Notes: generated by a model not told the origin, from the letters alone. Positions 9,495 through 18,979 are shown, counted from the first letter of the stretch. The stretch: 64,000 nucleotides of DNA from Luteibacter jiangsuensis (GCF_030812295.1 NZ_JAUSSK010000004.1:248001-312000), one strand, 5' to 3'. Translations and numbers: made by a program.

Positions 9495-9513
9495 GCTTGA
9501 AGTATCTTCAAGC
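9495..9513. promoter_or_regulatory. Perfect 19-bp palindrome upstream of ArsP-type permease
   Basis: GCTTGAAG-TAT-CTTCAAGC has perfect 8-base arms around a 3-base centre. It lies 67 bases upstream of selD (minus) and 99 bases upstream of the permease (plus), so it could serve either promoter. The form resembles operators of ArsR- or MerR-type metal sensors, which would suit the permease; this is inference. Confidence 0.5.
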
Positions 9514-9612
9514 GAAAGTCTTGCCCCTCCGCAGCGCATCGGGCCTGCGGCTCCCGGCCGGCAACGTCGTGCCCTGTAGGGCCGTCATGTCACATCCTGT
9601 TCGGAGGGGTCT

Positions 9613-10665
9613 ATGAACGTCGCTTTGCAGAAAGCGCGCACCATGCGCTGGTCGGTATTGCTCTTGCTGGCCGTGGCCGGCCTGTTCTATGTGAAGTGGT
9701 ACCCGTACTACGGGCGCGCATTCATGGCCGCGGATCAGCATTCCATCGGCCATTCGATCCTCATGGGCGACCAGGCCAGCGCACCGGCGCCTTCCTGGAA
9801 TGCCGCGCTGGACTATGCGCTGGCCTACGGCAAGGCCATCTGGAAGGCGATGGTGCTGGGCTTGCTGCTGGGGTCGGGTGTCCAGGCGCTGCTGCCGGTG
9901 AACTGGGTGCGGCGCACGCTGGGTAAACGTGGCTTCCGCAGCACCCTCGCGGGTGGCCTGCTGGGCGTGCCGGGCATGATGTGCACCTGCTGCGCGGCAC
10001 CGGTGGTGGTGGGCCTGCGCAAGCACCAGGCCTCGCCGGGCGCCTCTATCGCGTTCTGGCTGGGCAATACGATGCTGAATCCGGCAACCCTGGTCTTTAC
10101 CGGCTTCGTCCTCGGCTGGCACTGGACCGCGCTACGCATGGTGCTGGGCGTGCCGATGGTCTTCGGGCTCGGCTATCTCGCCAACCGCATGTCCGGCCTG
10201 GAACCGTCCTCGGCGGCCGTCGCGCCGATCGCCGAGGCCGAGCCGCAGTCCCTGGTCGAGGTCGGCAGGCGTTGGGCGCGGATCTTCACCGGCATGACGC
10301 TGCGGCTCATCCCGGAATACCTCGTGATCGTCCTGCTGCTGGGTGCGGCGCGCGCATGGATGTTCCCCCACATCGGACCGGACATCGGCGAGCACTGGTT
10401 CTGGATCGCCGCTTTCGCCGTGGCCGGGATGCTGTTCGTGATTCCCACCGCGGGCGAGGTTCCCATCGTGCAGGCCATGTTGGCGCTGGGCATGGGAGGC
10501 GGCCCGGCCGCCGCCCTGCTGATGACCCTCCCCCCGGTGAGCCTGCCCTCGCTGGCGATGCTGGGCCGGTCCCTACCCGTGCGCTTGCTGGCAACGGTCG
10601 CCGTGGCGGTGGTCGGCTTCGGCATTCTCGCCGGCGTGCTGGCGGTCATGCTCGGGATGCATTGA
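9613..10665 (+). CDS. Permease of the ArsP/DUF318 (UPF0718) family
   Basis: The 350-residue product is an integral membrane protein with about eight hydrophobic segments in two repeated halves. The first half contains MCTCCAAPV (Cys124, Cys126, Cys127), the cysteine motif seen in ArsP-type permeases; the second has FVIPTAGEVPIVQ in the matching place. Some family members export trivalent organoarsenicals, but many are uncharacterised, so the substrate is open. GGAGGGGT precedes the ATG. It stands alone between selD and dusB, and a palindrome at 9495-9513 lies in its upstream region. Confidence 0.85.
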   Translation: MNVALQKARTMRWSVLLLLAVAGLFYVKWYPYYGRAFMAADQHSIGHSILMGDQASAPAPSWNAALDYALAYGKAIWKAMVLGLLLGSGVQALLPVNWVRRTLGKRGFRSTLAGGLLGVPGMMCTCCAAPVVVGLRKHQASPGASIAFWLGNTMLNPATLVFTGFVLGWHWTALRMVLGVPMVFGLGYLANRMSGLEPSSAAVAPIAEAEPQSLVEVGRRWARIFTGMTLRLIPEYLVIVLLLGAARAWMFPHIGPDIGEHWFWIAAFAVAGMLFVIPTAGEVPIVQAMLALGMGGGPAAALLMTLPPVSLPSLAMLGRSLPVRLLATVAVAVVGFGILAGVLAVMLGMH

Positions 10666-10688
10666 GCGAATCGTGTAAAATCAATGCC

Positions 10689-11675
10689 ATGCGCATCGGT
10701 CCCTATACCATCGCACCGGCCGTGGTGCTCGCGCCCATGGCCGGCGTGACCGACAAACCCTTTCGCCTCCTGTGCAAACGCCTGGGGGCTGGCTTGGCCG
10801 TGTCTGAAATGACCACCGCCGATCCGCGCCTGTGGAACACGACCAAGTCACTGCGCCGGATGGATCACGAGGGCGAACCGGAGCCGGTGAGCGTGCAGAT
10901 CGCGGGCTACGACCCCGGCATGTTGGCCGAGGCGGCGAAGTACAACGCCGATAACGGTGCGCAAATCGTCGACATCAACATGGGCTGCCCGGCGAAGAAG
11001 GTCTGCAACGTCTGGTCGGGCTCCGCGCTGCTCCAGGACGAACCGCTGGTCGCGCGCATCGTGCAGGCCGTGGTGAAGGCGGTGGATGTACCGGTCACGC
11101 TGAAGATCCGCACCGGCTGGGACCGCGAACACCGCAACGCGCTGAACATCGCCCGCATCGCCGAGGACGCCGGCATCGCCGCGCTGGCCGTGCACGGCCG
11201 CACGCGCGCGGACAAATACGAGGGCGACGCCGAATACGCCACTATCGCCGCCGTGAAGGCAAGCGTATCGATCCCCGTCTTCGCCAACGGCGACATCGTC
11301 GACCCGGTGAAGGCGCGCGAGGTGCTGCGCATCACCGGCGCGGACGCCGTGATGATCGGCCGTGGCGCGCAAGGGCGCCCGTGGATCTTCCGCGAGATCG
11401 CGCACCATCTCGACACCGGCGGCTTCCTGCCCGAGCCGACGCCCGGCGAGGTGCGCGACATCCTCGTCGGCCACCTGGAACATCTCTACGCGTTCTATGG
11501 CGAGCGGATGGGCGTGCGCATCGCGCGCAAGCACCTGGGCTGGTACGCCAAGGACCGTCCGGAAAACGCCGCCTTCCGCCATGTCGTCAACCAGGCGGAA
11601 GACGCCGCCACCCAACTGCGCCTGACGCGCGAGTACTTCGACACCCTGGAAGCCGGCGTGTCGCTCGCCGCCTAA
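10689..11675 (+). CDS. dusB: tRNA-dihydrouridine synthase B
   Basis: DusB is the FMN enzyme that reduces specific uridines in the D-loop of tRNA. The 328-residue product has APMAGVTDKPFR (FMN site), the catalytic Cys100 in NMGCPAKKV, the HGRTR motif, and ANGDI and IGRGAQGRPW for FMN phosphate binding. This matches DusB more closely than DusA or DusC. In many gammaproteobacteria dusB is followed by fis; here the next gene is convergent dctA, so that pairing is absent. Its start lies 23 bases after the permease stop. Confidence 0.93.
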   Translation: MRIGPYTIAPAVVLAPMAGVTDKPFRLLCKRLGAGLAVSEMTTADPRLWNTTKSLRRMDHEGEPEPVSVQIAGYDPGMLAEAAKYNADNGAQIVDINMGCPAKKVCNVWSGSALLQDEPLVARIVQAVVKAVDVPVTLKIRTGWDREHRNALNIARIAEDAGIAALAVHGRTRADKYEGDAEYATIAAVKASVSIPVFANGDIVDPVKAREVLRITGADAVMIGRGAQGRPWIFREIAHHLDTGGFLPEPTPGEVRDILVGHLEHLYAFYGERMGVRIARKHLGWYAKDRPENAAFRHVVNQAEDAATQLRLTREYFDTLEAGVSLAA

Positions 11676-11692
11676 GGGCAGTCGTTGCCCCG

Positions 11693-11776
11693 GCGGGAGC
11701 CGACCTTGTCGGCGATTGGGTCTTGCCACGACCTGGCCCGCCGCCGCGGGATCGCCGACAGGGTCGGCTCCCACCA
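11693..11776. repeat. REP doublet (inverted pair)
   Basis: Two inverted copies of a unit reading GGGAGCCGACC...GTCGGCGAT flank a GC-rich spacer. The same unit occurs at 21808-21906, 32427-32527, 42177-42259 and 44369-44453. It sits between the convergent genes dusB and dctA, where it may act as a transcript-end hairpin. Confidence 0.85.
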
Positions 11777-11795
11777 GGTCGGCTCGCACCAGGGC

Positions 11796-13088
11796 TCAGG
11801 CGGCCTTCAACACCGCCGCCATCTTCGTCCGGTCCAGCTCCTTCTCCCACGCACACACCACGATCGCCGCCACGCCATTGCCGACCAGGTTGGTCATCGC
11901 CAGGCCGGTGCCGAGAAAACGGTGGATGCCCAGGATCAGGACCATGCCCGCCACCGGAACCACCGGCACGACGCTCAACGTCGATGCGAGCATGACCAGT
12001 GCCGCTCCGGCCACGCCACTGGCGCCCTTGGACGTGAGCATGCCCACGATGGCCACGGTGATCTGCTGCTCGATGGTGAGGTCGATGTTCAACGCCTGGG
12101 CGATGAACAGGATCGCCATGGTCAGGTAGATGTTGGTGCCATCCAGGTTGAACGAGTAGCCGGTGGGCACCACCAGCCCGACGGTCTCCTTCGGGCAACC
12201 GAGCTCTTCCATCTTGCGCATCAGCGGCGCCAGCACGACCTCCGATGAACTGGTGCCGAGCACGATCAACAGTTCCTCCCTTATGTAGGCGCAGAAACGA
12301 AGGATGCTGAAGCCGGCGATGCGCGCGACGATACCGAGGATCACCACGACGAAGACGACGCAGACGAGGTAGAAACTGCCGATCAGTTCCATCAGCGGCA
12401 CCAGCGACACCACGCCGTATTTTCCGATGGTGAAGGCCATCGCGCCGAACGCACCGATGGACGATACCGCGGTGATGTAGTGCACGATCTTGAAGAACAC
12501 TTGCGCGCCTGCCTCGATCACGTCGTAGACGGGCTTGCCACGCTCACCGACCGCCGCGAGCGCGCAACCGAACAGCACCGAGATCAATAGGATCGATAGC
12601 ACGTCGCCCTTGGCGAAGGCACTGACGAAGGTGCTGGGGATGATCGAGAGCAGGAAGCCGATGGACTCGATGTTGTGGCCCTGGGCAACGAGGTTGCCGA
12701 CCTCGCCCGCCTTCAGCGTGGCCGGGTCCACGTTGAAACCGGTGCCGGGATGAAAGACGTGCCCCGCGACGAGGCCGAAGAGCAGCGCGATCGTGGAGAT
12801 CAGCTCGAAGTAGAGAAGCGCCTTGCCACCGACCCGGCCGACCTTGCGCATGTCGCGCATGCCGGCGATACCCGTCACCACGGTGCAGAAGATGATCGGC
12901 CCAATCACCATCTTGATCAGGGCGATGAAGCCATCGCCCAGCGGCTTCATCGCTTCGGCGTATTTCGGCGACAGGTAGCCCAGGATCACGCCCAGGATCA
13001 CCGCCACCAGGACCTGGATATACAGCTGCCGGTAGAAGGGCTTGTGCGGCTTCTGCGACGAGGAAACAGTGGTGGCGATATCGGACAT
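11796..13088 (-). CDS. dctA: DctA-type C4-dicarboxylate/proton symporter
   Basis: This 430-residue inner-membrane protein belongs to the dicarboxylate/amino acid:cation symporter family. It shows the eight-helix pattern, a serine-rich re-entrant loop ([13 protein letters not shown]) and the substrate-site motif [16 protein letters not shown], all typical of DctA. It is the last gene of a same-strand series galD-galB-galC-ligI-dctA, starting 23 bases after ligI. That placement suggests its substrate may be an acid fed into this pathway, such as oxalomesaconate or 2-pyrone-4,6-dicarboxylate, rather than plain succinate; this is inference. Confidence 0.92.
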   Translation of the reverse strand: MSDIATTVSSSQKPHKPFYRQLYIQVLVAVILGVILGYLSPKYAEAMKPLGDGFIALIKMVIGPIIFCTVVTGIAGMRDMRKVGRVGGKALLYFELISTIALLFGLVAGHVFHPGTGFNVDPATLKAGEVGNLVAQGHNIESIGFLLSIIPSTFVSAFAKGDVLSILLISVLFGCALAAVGERGKPVYDVIEAGAQVFFKIVHYITAVSSIGAFGAMAFTIGKYGVVSLVPLMELIGSFYLVCVVFVVVILGIVARIAGFSILRFCAYIREELLIVLGTSSSEVVLAPLMRKMEELGCPKETVGLVVPTGYSFNLDGTNIYLTMAILFIAQALNIDLTIEQQITVAIVGMLTSKGASGVAGAALVMLASTLSVVPVVPVAGMVLILGIHRFLGTGLAMTNLVGNGVAAIVVCAWEKELDRTKMAAVLKAA

Positions 13089-13111
13089 GGGTTTCTCGTA
13101 TCGTGGGTCGA

Positions 13112-13981
13112 TCAGGCGAAGTCGTACAGACGCGCCGGGTTGTCGACGAGGAGTCGCTTGCGCAGGTCCTCGTCGGGACAGAAACGGAACATCAGGTCGA
13201 CCAGCCCACCGTCATTGGGCATGTCCCTGGAGATATTCGGGTGTGGAAAGTCCGTACCCCATAGCACGCGGTCCGGCGCCGTCTCGATCAGGGTGCGCGC
13301 GAACGGGATGGCGTCGTCGAACGGCCGCTTGCCGACCGAGACACGCTCCGCCCCGCAGACCTTCACCCAGGCAAGCGGATTGTCGCGCATGAGCGCTACC
13401 AACAGGCGGAATGGTTCCTGCCCCAGGCCCTGGGCTGCCTGCACGCGCCCCATGTGGTCGATGACGAACGGCACGCGGATCTTCGCCAATACATCCTGGA
13501 GCTCGACGATGTCGTTGGCGTCGAGGTGCAACACCACGTGCCAGCCCATCTCGGCCACGCGGTCGAGCACGCGCCAGAACACGTCCATGTCGGGCCGGCC
13601 GCCCAGGTGCTGGACGAAGTTGAAACGCACGGCGCGCACACCGCCACGATCAAGTTCCTCCAGGCCGGCCTCGTCGATGCCGTCGTCGACGATGGCCACC
13701 CCACGATAGCGCCCGTTGCCGCGCGCGATGGCGTCGAGCATGGCGGTGTTGTCGGTGCCGTGGCAGCTGGCCTGGACGATCACGCCGCGCTCGAAGCCGA
13801 GGAAATCGTGCAGGCCCACGAGGTGTTCATAAGGTGCGTCCGGCGGCGTGTAGCTGCGGTCCGGCGCGTAGGGAAACGTGTCCGCGGGGCCGAACACGTG
13901 GCAGTGCGCGTCGCAGGAAAGCGCGGGCATCGCCTGCAACGGCTTCGTCGGATTCGGGTCGGGGGGAAGGCAGGACTTCAT
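13112..13981 (-). CDS. ligI: 2-pyrone-4,6-dicarboxylate hydrolase (LigI-type amidohydrolase)
   Basis: LigI opens the lactone of 2-pyrone-4,6-dicarboxylate (PDC) to 4-oxalomesaconate. The 289-residue product fits the known Sphingobium enzyme closely by motif: DAHCHVFGP (His26, His28), [19 protein letters not shown] and WGTDFPHPN with the active-site Asp. ATG 13981 lies four bases after the galC stop. The enzyme acts in the cytoplasm, just before GalD and GalB. A related sulfomuconolactone hydrolase is the main alternative, but the gal neighbours favour PDC. Confidence 0.86.
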   Translation of the reverse strand: MKSCLPPDPNPTKPLQAMPALSCDAHCHVFGPADTFPYAPDRSYTPPDAPYEHLVGLHDFLGFERGVIVQASCHGTDNTAMLDAIARGNGRYRGVAIVDDGIDEAGLEELDRGGVRAVRFNFVQHLGGRPDMDVFWRVLDRVAEMGWHVVLHLDANDIVELQDVLAKIRVPFVIDHMGRVQAAQGLGQEPFRLLVALMRDNPLAWVKVCGAERVSVGKRPFDDAIPFARTLIETAPDRVLWGTDFPHPNISRDMPNDGGLVDLMFRFCPDEDLRKRLLVDNPARLYDFA

Positions 13982-13985
13982 CGGG

Positions 13986-14678
13986 TCACTCGTTGGGAAG
14001 GTCGTCGACATAACGCAGGCCTGCTTCGGCCAGCTTCGGGCGCATGTCGTAGATATCGAGGCCAAGCTCGCCCGCGGCCAGCCGCGCGCGCTTGGCCTCT
14101 TCGTTGAGCACGCGCTTGCGCGCTGCGGCGATGGCGCTCTCCACGGTGGCATGCGGCACCACCACCACGCCATCGTCGTCGGCGACGATCGCGTCGCCCG
14201 GTTTCACGTACTGTCCGCCGATCACCACCGGCACGTTCACCGAGCCGAGCGTGGCCTTGACCGTACCGCGTGCATGCACCGCGCGCGCCCATACGGCAAA
14301 GCCCATGCGGCGCAGTTCCGCGCTGTCGCGCACGCCGGCGTCGATAACGAGGCCAGCGACGCCGCGTGACATCAGTGACGTGGCGAGCAGGTCGCCGAAC
14401 ATGCCGTCGGTATTCTCCGTCGTGCAGGCCACGACCAGGATATCGCCGGGACGGCATTGCTCCACCGCGACGTGGAGCATCCAGTTGTCGCCCGGCTGCG
14501 CCAGCACGGTGACCGCCGACCCCGCGATCGACGCGTCGCGCTGGATGGGCGCGATCGGCGGCAGGAACAGGCCCGTGCGGCCCTGCGCCTCGTGCACCGT
14601 GGCGACACCCATGGCGGCGAGCGACCGGGCCTGGTCGGCCGTAATGGATGGGCGGTTGCGGACGACCACGCCGATCAT
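13986..14678 (-). CDS. galC: 4-carboxy-4-hydroxy-2-oxoadipate aldolase (RraA-like fold)
   Basis: This aldolase splits 4-carboxy-4-hydroxy-2-oxoadipate into pyruvate and oxaloacetate. The 230-residue product has the RraA/HMG-CHA aldolase core: a glycine-rich loop (GMFGDLLATS), VIDAGVRD with Arg117 and Asp118, and GDAIVADDDGVVVVP (161-175) near the metal site. RraA itself is about 160 residues, whereas class II CHA aldolases are about 230, so length supports the aldolase. The ATG overlaps the galB stop by four bases. Confidence 0.9.
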   Translation of the reverse strand: MIGVVVRNRPSITADQARSLAAMGVATVHEAQGRTGLFLPPIAPIQRDASIAGSAVTVLAQPGDNWMLHVAVEQCRPGDILVVACTTENTDGMFGDLLATSLMSRGVAGLVIDAGVRDSAELRRMGFAVWARAVHARGTVKATLGSVNVPVVIGGQYVKPGDAIVADDDGVVVVPHATVESAIAAARKRVLNEEAKRARLAAGELGLDIYDMRPKLAEAGLRYVDDLPNE

Positions 14679-15397
14679 GCGAGCATGCCCTGGGTCACAT
14701 GCGGGAACACGCGCTGGAATGCCTCGGCATAGGTGATCCTGAAGTCGGAGTTGCGCGTGGCCTGTGCACCGCGTTGCAGGCCGACACGGGTGTAGTACTC
14801 CCACAGGTGCTCCTGCGCTCGCATGGTCTCGAACGCCGCGCGCTTCTTCTCCCACACCGGCGTGATGTCGAGGAACAGTTCGGGTTTCCACTCGCACTGC
14901 TCCGGCTGGTGCGGTTCGAACAGGTAGACCGGCGGCGCGCCTATCACGGGCACGTCCGGCTCATGGCCATGCGCCTGTGCCACCACGCGCGCTTCCTGGG
15001 CCAGGTGGGTCGCCAGCGGATGGTCGAAGTTGTAAGGGTCTTTCAGCGAATGGCTGAGCACGAAGGAAGGGCGCAACTCGCGGTAGACCTTGGCCAGGTG
15101 GAAGACCACGTCCAGGTCGACCCGCATGGGGTAATCGCCGATGTCGAGGAACTCGACACTGGCACCGAGGATGTCCGCGGCCTCCTGGGCCTCGGCCCGG
15201 CGGTCGGTCTTCACCTTCTCCATCGTCATGCCGGGCTGACGCCACAGCTTGGCGGATTCGCCGCGTTCGCCGAACGAGAGGCAGACGATATGCACCCGCC
15301 AGCCCTGCGCCGCATGCAGCGCGATGGCACCGCCGGCGCGCCAGACGAAGTCGGCGGAGTGGGCGCTCACGACGAGCGCGGTTTTGGGTTCGGACAT
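14675..15397 (-). CDS. galB: 4-oxalomesaconate hydratase (LmbE/PIG-L fold)
   Basis: GalB hydrates 4-oxalomesaconate to 4-carboxy-4-hydroxy-2-oxoadipate. The 240-residue product has the LmbE/PIG-L zinc fold with AHSADFVWRAGG at residues 12-23 (His13, Asp16), a variant of the AHxDD motif that is characteristic of GalB, and SHSLKDPYNFDHPLAT further on. GGAG lies eight bases before the ATG at 15397. It sits 23 bases behind galD and overlaps galC. Confidence 0.9.
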   Translation of the reverse strand: MSEPKTALVVSAHSADFVWRAGGAIALHAAQGWRVHIVCLSFGERGESAKLWRQPGMTMEKVKTDRRAEAQEAADILGASVEFLDIGDYPMRVDLDVVFHLAKVYRELRPSFVLSHSLKDPYNFDHPLATHLAQEARVVAQAHGHEPDVPVIGAPPVYLFEPHQPEQCEWKPELFLDITPVWEKKRAAFETMRAQEHLWEYYTRVGLQRGAQATRNSDFRITYAEAFQRVFPHVTQGMLA

Positions 15398-15420
15398 CTT
15401 GAGTGCTCCAGGGGGAAGGA

Positions 15421-16503
15421 TCAGGCGGTGGGGCCGCGCCAGATCGAGGGAGAAACGGGAACGCTGCCGCGCATCAGCAACCGGGCCGTGCGCAGCAAGG
15501 CCGCGCGGACGACGCGTGTGCCCTCCAGCCCGATCTCCACGCTGAATTCGCCGGTGGGGTGTTCGATGGAAAGCGTGCGGACGTCGCCCTGCCCCGGCGT
15601 CGCGACGTCGTAGGCGACGGAGCCGGGAAGCACGGCCGCCGTGGCGACGGTGACGGCACCCAGGACGCCGATCGACGTGTGGCAATCGTGGGGGATGAAG
15701 GTACGCGTACCGATGGCACCGCCGGCGCGCGGCGGCGACACGAGCGTGATCTTCGGTACCGGCTTCCTGGACACGTCACCGAGGTTCATGAGCGGCGCGG
15801 CCTTGAGGCGCAACGACTCGATGCGCGCCTTGAGCTCCACGTTGGCATCCAGCTCCTCCGGGCGCTCGTCGCCGCGCACACCCAGCGCGGCGGCGGCGAT
15901 GACCATCACCGGCATGCCGTTGTCGATGAGGGTCATTTCGACACCATCGATCGTGTCACGCACGTTGCCGGTGGGCAGAAGGCTGCCCGTGAGCGAACCT
16001 TCCGTATCGAGGAAACGGCAACGCACTGGGGCGGCCGTGCGCGGCACGCCGTCGATGCGCGCGTCGCCGTCGTAATCGGGCAGGCCCGTCGGCGTGTCGA
16101 TGGTGATTTCGGCGATCACGCCGGTGTTGATCGTACGCACGCGGCGCGTGGTGGTGCCGCGGTCGCCGGCGAGCAGGCCGGCTTCGATCGCCGCCGGCAG
16201 GGCCGCCGCGAGCATGTTGCCGCAGTTGGGCGTGGTATCCACCGTGGCTTCGGCGATGCCGACCTGGCCGAACAGGAAATCGAGGTCGGCGGCACCGTCG
16301 GCCGGCACCGAGAGGATGCCGGTCTTGCTCGTGAGCGGCCGGGCACCGCCGAGGCCGTCGATCTGGCGCTCGTCCGGCGAACCCATGGCCGCGAGGATGA
16401 CCGCGTCGCGGGTCGCGATGTCACCGGGCAGGTCACGAGCCAGGAAGAAAGGTCCCTTGGACGTGCCGCCGCGCATGTACCAGCAGGGAATCTCGTGTGC
16501 CAT
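15421..16503 (-). CDS. galD: 4-oxalomesaconate tautomerase (PrpF family)
   Basis: GalD interconverts the keto and enol tautomers of 4-oxalomesaconate before hydration. The 360-residue product starts IPCWYMRGGTSKGPFF, the PrpF-family signature, and has TTPNCGNM and GTRTFIPHDCHTSIGVLGA, each holding a probable catalytic cysteine. Length matches the 361 residues of the Pseudomonas enzyme. ATG 16503 begins directly before the signature. It is first in the catabolic operon; the candidate operator at 16615-16640 lies 112 bases upstream. Confidence 0.9.
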   Translation of the reverse strand: MAHEIPCWYMRGGTSKGPFFLARDLPGDIATRDAVILAAMGSPDERQIDGLGGARPLTSKTGILSVPADGAADLDFLFGQVGIAEATVDTTPNCGNMLAAALPAAIEAGLLAGDRGTTTRRVRTINTGVIAEITIDTPTGLPDYDGDARIDGVPRTAAPVRCRFLDTEGSLTGSLLPTGNVRDTIDGVEMTLIDNGMPVMVIAAAALGVRGDERPEELDANVELKARIESLRLKAAPLMNLGDVSRKPVPKITLVSPPRAGGAIGTRTFIPHDCHTSIGVLGAVTVATAAVLPGSVAYDVATPGQGDVRTLSIEHPTGEFSVEIGLEGTRVVRAALLRTARLLMRGSVPVSPSIWRGPTA

Positions 16504-16614
16504 GGTATGCCGCCCATCGTCTGAAACAACCGGCACGATGGTCGTCCTGCCGCGACAAGCGAACAACGCGATGCCGCGCCTATCTGTTATGCACGATCGG
16601 CATAGCTAGCTGCA

Positions 16615-16640
16615 CATCATGCAATTGATGCAATGCATCA
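16615..16640. promoter_or_regulatory. Candidate LysR-type operator of the galDBC-ligI operon
   Basis: Two overlapping dyads lie between the end of the LysR gene and galD. One is CATCA-N6-TGATG (16615-16630); the other is the perfect TGATGCA-A-TGCATCA (16626-16640). The size and place fit a LysR-type binding region controlling galD. The half-site GATGCA recurs upstream of the porin at 19086-19123. Confidence 0.55.
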
Positions 16641-16644
16641 TCAT

Positions 16645-17553
16645 TCAGTCCCGCGGGTCCAGCTTGCCTTCCGCGATCAGTTCATCCACGAGGATCAGCG
16701 CCTGCTCGGTGATGGCGCTCATGGGCCGCTGCGTGGGTGTCGCCACGACGAGGCGCGTCACGATGTTCGGCATGACGATCGGGACCGCCCGCAACCCGTG
16801 TGGACCGCGGCGGGCCAGGACGGCATTGCGCGAGAGGATGCCGTAGCCCACGCCGCGCTCGACGAGATCCAGCAGCGAGCGTACGGAATCGATCTCCAGG
16901 CGGATGTCCAGCGACACGCCATATCGTGCGGTGTCGGCCTCGATCAGCTGGCGCACGGAGTGCAGCGGCGAGGGAATGATGAGCGGATATTTGCCGAGAG
17001 TGGCCAAGGGAACGCTGTCGGGCAACTCGCGGCCGTCCTTCGCGCTCCCGATGAGGTAGAGCTCTTCGGTGTGCACGTGGCGAAAACGCATGTTCGCGTT
17101 GACCGACGGGTTGTACAGCAGCGCGCAATCGAGCCGGCCCAGCTGCAGCCATTCGAGCAGGCTGGCGCTCAGGGCTTCCGCCACGCTGATCTGCGCGGCT
17201 GGAAAGCGCTCGCGGAAGCGCATCACCAGATCCACCGTGAGCAAGCCTCCCACGCTGGGCGGGAGGCCGATTGCCAGCTTGCCGGCGTAGACCCCACGCG
17301 CCTGGCCCAACTGCATGCGTGCGACTTCGACCTGGCGCAGGATGCCACGGCCATGTTCGACCAGCTCGCGGCCCGCGTCGGTAGCAACCACGCCGCGACC
17401 ATTGCGTTCGAGCAGGTGGGTGCCCAACTCCATTTCCAGCTGGCGCACCTGCCGGCTGAGCAACGATTGGGAGACATCGAGCGTTGCCGCGGCGCGCGTG
17501 AGGCTGCCGAACTCGACGATGCGGATGAAGCTTTGCAGGTGTTTCAGGTCCAC
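16645..17553 (-). CDS. LysR-type regulator, probable activator of the gal/lig operon
   Basis: The 302-residue product has the LysR plan: an N-terminal winged helix-turn-helix (residues 1-60, with AAATLDVSQSLLSRQVRQLE) and a periplasmic-binding-protein-like effector domain (about 90-295). It lies directly upstream of galD on the same strand, and its stop is next to the candidate operator. By analogy with GalR of Pseudomonas it may respond to gallate, PDC or a tautomer of oxalomesaconate. The regulatory role is inferred from position. Confidence 0.88.
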   Translation of the reverse strand: MDLKHLQSFIRIVEFGSLTRAAATLDVSQSLLSRQVRQLEMELGTHLLERNGRGVVATDAGRELVEHGRGILRQVEVARMQLGQARGVYAGKLAIGLPPSVGGLLTVDLVMRFRERFPAAQISVAEALSASLLEWLQLGRLDCALLYNPSVNANMRFRHVHTEELYLIGSAKDGRELPDSVPLATLGKYPLIIPSPLHSVRQLIEADTARYGVSLDIRLEIDSVRSLLDLVERGVGYGILSRNAVLARRGPHGLRAVPIVMPNIVTRLVVATPTQRPMSAITEQALILVDELIAEGKLDPRD

Positions 17554-17617
17554 GGGAAGATCACGCGCCAGCCGGCCAGGATGTCCCGATTATGTGCCCA
17601 ATGCCGGCGCCCCCGCC

Positions 17618-18979
17618 TCATTGGCTACCGGGGCCGCCCATGTTCACCATCACCCGCAGCCCGATCACGATCGCGTTGGCCGGAACCCGCTTCACACCCA
17701 CCGTGTTGCCGAGGATGTCCGGGTGCACGATGTATTGCAGGTTGGGCACCAGGCTGACCACGGGGAAGAGCTTGTAGCTGTAGTTGAGTTCGGTCATCCA
17801 TTCGTTGCGGTCGAAATGGTCGTTGGTGCCGCTGTTCTTGTGGATGAGGTCGTCTTCGAACCCCGTGGCCTTCCGGCTGAAACGGAACAGGGTGGCCTGG
17901 AAGCCGAGGGAGTCGTTCGGCCGCGCGGCGGACAAGCCTGTCCAGAGCGCGCCGAAGGTGGATTGCAGCGTGTAGTTCTCGGCATTGTCGAGCGGGCCGG
18001 TGACCGAGCCGAAGACGGCGAGGTTACGCGTGTTCGAGTTGGCGTCCGGTTTCCACACCACCTTGTCGGCCAGTACATAGAGACCGTAGCGGCCACCGTC
18101 GTAGCTGCGCGCGGTACCGCCGACGAGGCCGCGATGGAGACCGCGCGTGTTGAGTTCGGGATCGGTGAACGGGGCGGAGTTATACCAGCCGCCGATCTTC
18201 AGGTGCTTCGGATAAGGATCGTTCGCGAAGCTGGTCTCATAGCCCACCTCGACGGGAATCATCACGCCGGTGGCGTTGTTGAGGCCCCAGTTCAGGCCAT
18301 TGTTGTTGCGCCGGTCCGGATTGATCTCGAACGCGCCGATCGACACATAGCGCGCATCGGGCTGGTACTTCACACGCGCGCCCCAGTTCACGTAGGGAAA
18401 GCCGCTGAAACCGCCGGACGTGTTGGTGAGCTGGTAGGGGCAATCCGGTGCGCTGACGAAACGGCAGCCGTACGTCGAGCGGGCGAATTGCCAGGTGGCG
18501 TTGAGGCGGCCGGCCAGCACGTTGACATGACTGTCGGTGAACTGTTGCTCCCAACTCAACTGGGCAAGCTCCCATTGGCGCTTCGGATACCAGTAGCCCT
18601 GGATCTTCTGGATCACGCCGATGTCGTCCGCGGCGACGCTATGGCCGTAGTAGCGGGCGAAAGTGATATGCATCTTGCCGCCGTCGATGCCTGCGAGCTT
18701 GCCCATGTCCAGGTCGGCGCCGCCGACGGCGCCGCCACCGTTCGTCGCGCCCAGGCGTTCGCCGCCACGCACGCTGGCCGCCCAGTCGTTAGCCCATACG
18801 AAACGCAGCGAGACACCCTCCTCGCGCAGGCGGTCGACCGGCCCCTTGCTGTCCTGCGGTTGGGCCGGCGTGGCCTGGCGCGGCTGTTGCGCATCCGGCG
18901 CGGCCTGTGCGGCCGCGGCCGATGCGGCTAGGACGGCGAGTGCGACGAGTGCGGCCATGGCGAAGCGACGGAACATCAT
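17618..18979 (-). CDS. OprB-type carbohydrate-selective outer-membrane porin
   Basis: The 453-residue product has a Sec signal (MMFRRFAMAALVALAVLAASAAAAQA) and a beta-strand-rich mature part ending in an amphipathic strand, with the OprB pattern (GLNWGLNNATGVMIPVEVGYE, YPKHLKIGGWY, then ELNYSYKLFPVVSLVPNLQYI). The family forms 16-strand barrels, often for sugars. Its place upstream of the LysR regulator and the gal/lig operon, on the same strand, suggests uptake of the same acids, but a sugar substrate is equally possible. The start is the first of two consecutive ATG codons. Confidence 0.87.
   Translation of the reverse strand: MMFRRFAMAALVALAVLAASAAAAQAAPDAQQPRQATPAQPQDSKGPVDRLREEGVSLRFVWANDWAASVRGGERLGATNGGGAVGGADLDMGKLAGIDGGKMHITFARYYGHSVAADDIGVIQKIQGYWYPKRQWELAQLSWEQQFTDSHVNVLAGRLNATWQFARSTYGCRFVSAPDCPYQLTNTSGGFSGFPYVNWGARVKYQPDARYVSIGAFEINPDRRNNNGLNWGLNNATGVMIPVEVGYETSFANDPYPKHLKIGGWYNSAPFTDPELNTRGLHRGLVGGTARSYDGGRYGLYVLADKVVWKPDANSNTRNLAVFGSVTGPLDNAENYTLQSTFGALWTGLSAARPNDSLGFQATLFRFSRKATGFEDDLIHKNSGTNDHFDRNEWMTELNYSYKLFPVVSLVPNLQYIVHPDILGNTVGVKRVPANAIVIGLRVMVNMGGPGSQ

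Noticed and set aside
13986-14678. RraA, regulator of RNase E
   Set aside because: Length (230 instead of about 160) and position in a gal/lig cluster favour the CHA aldolase.
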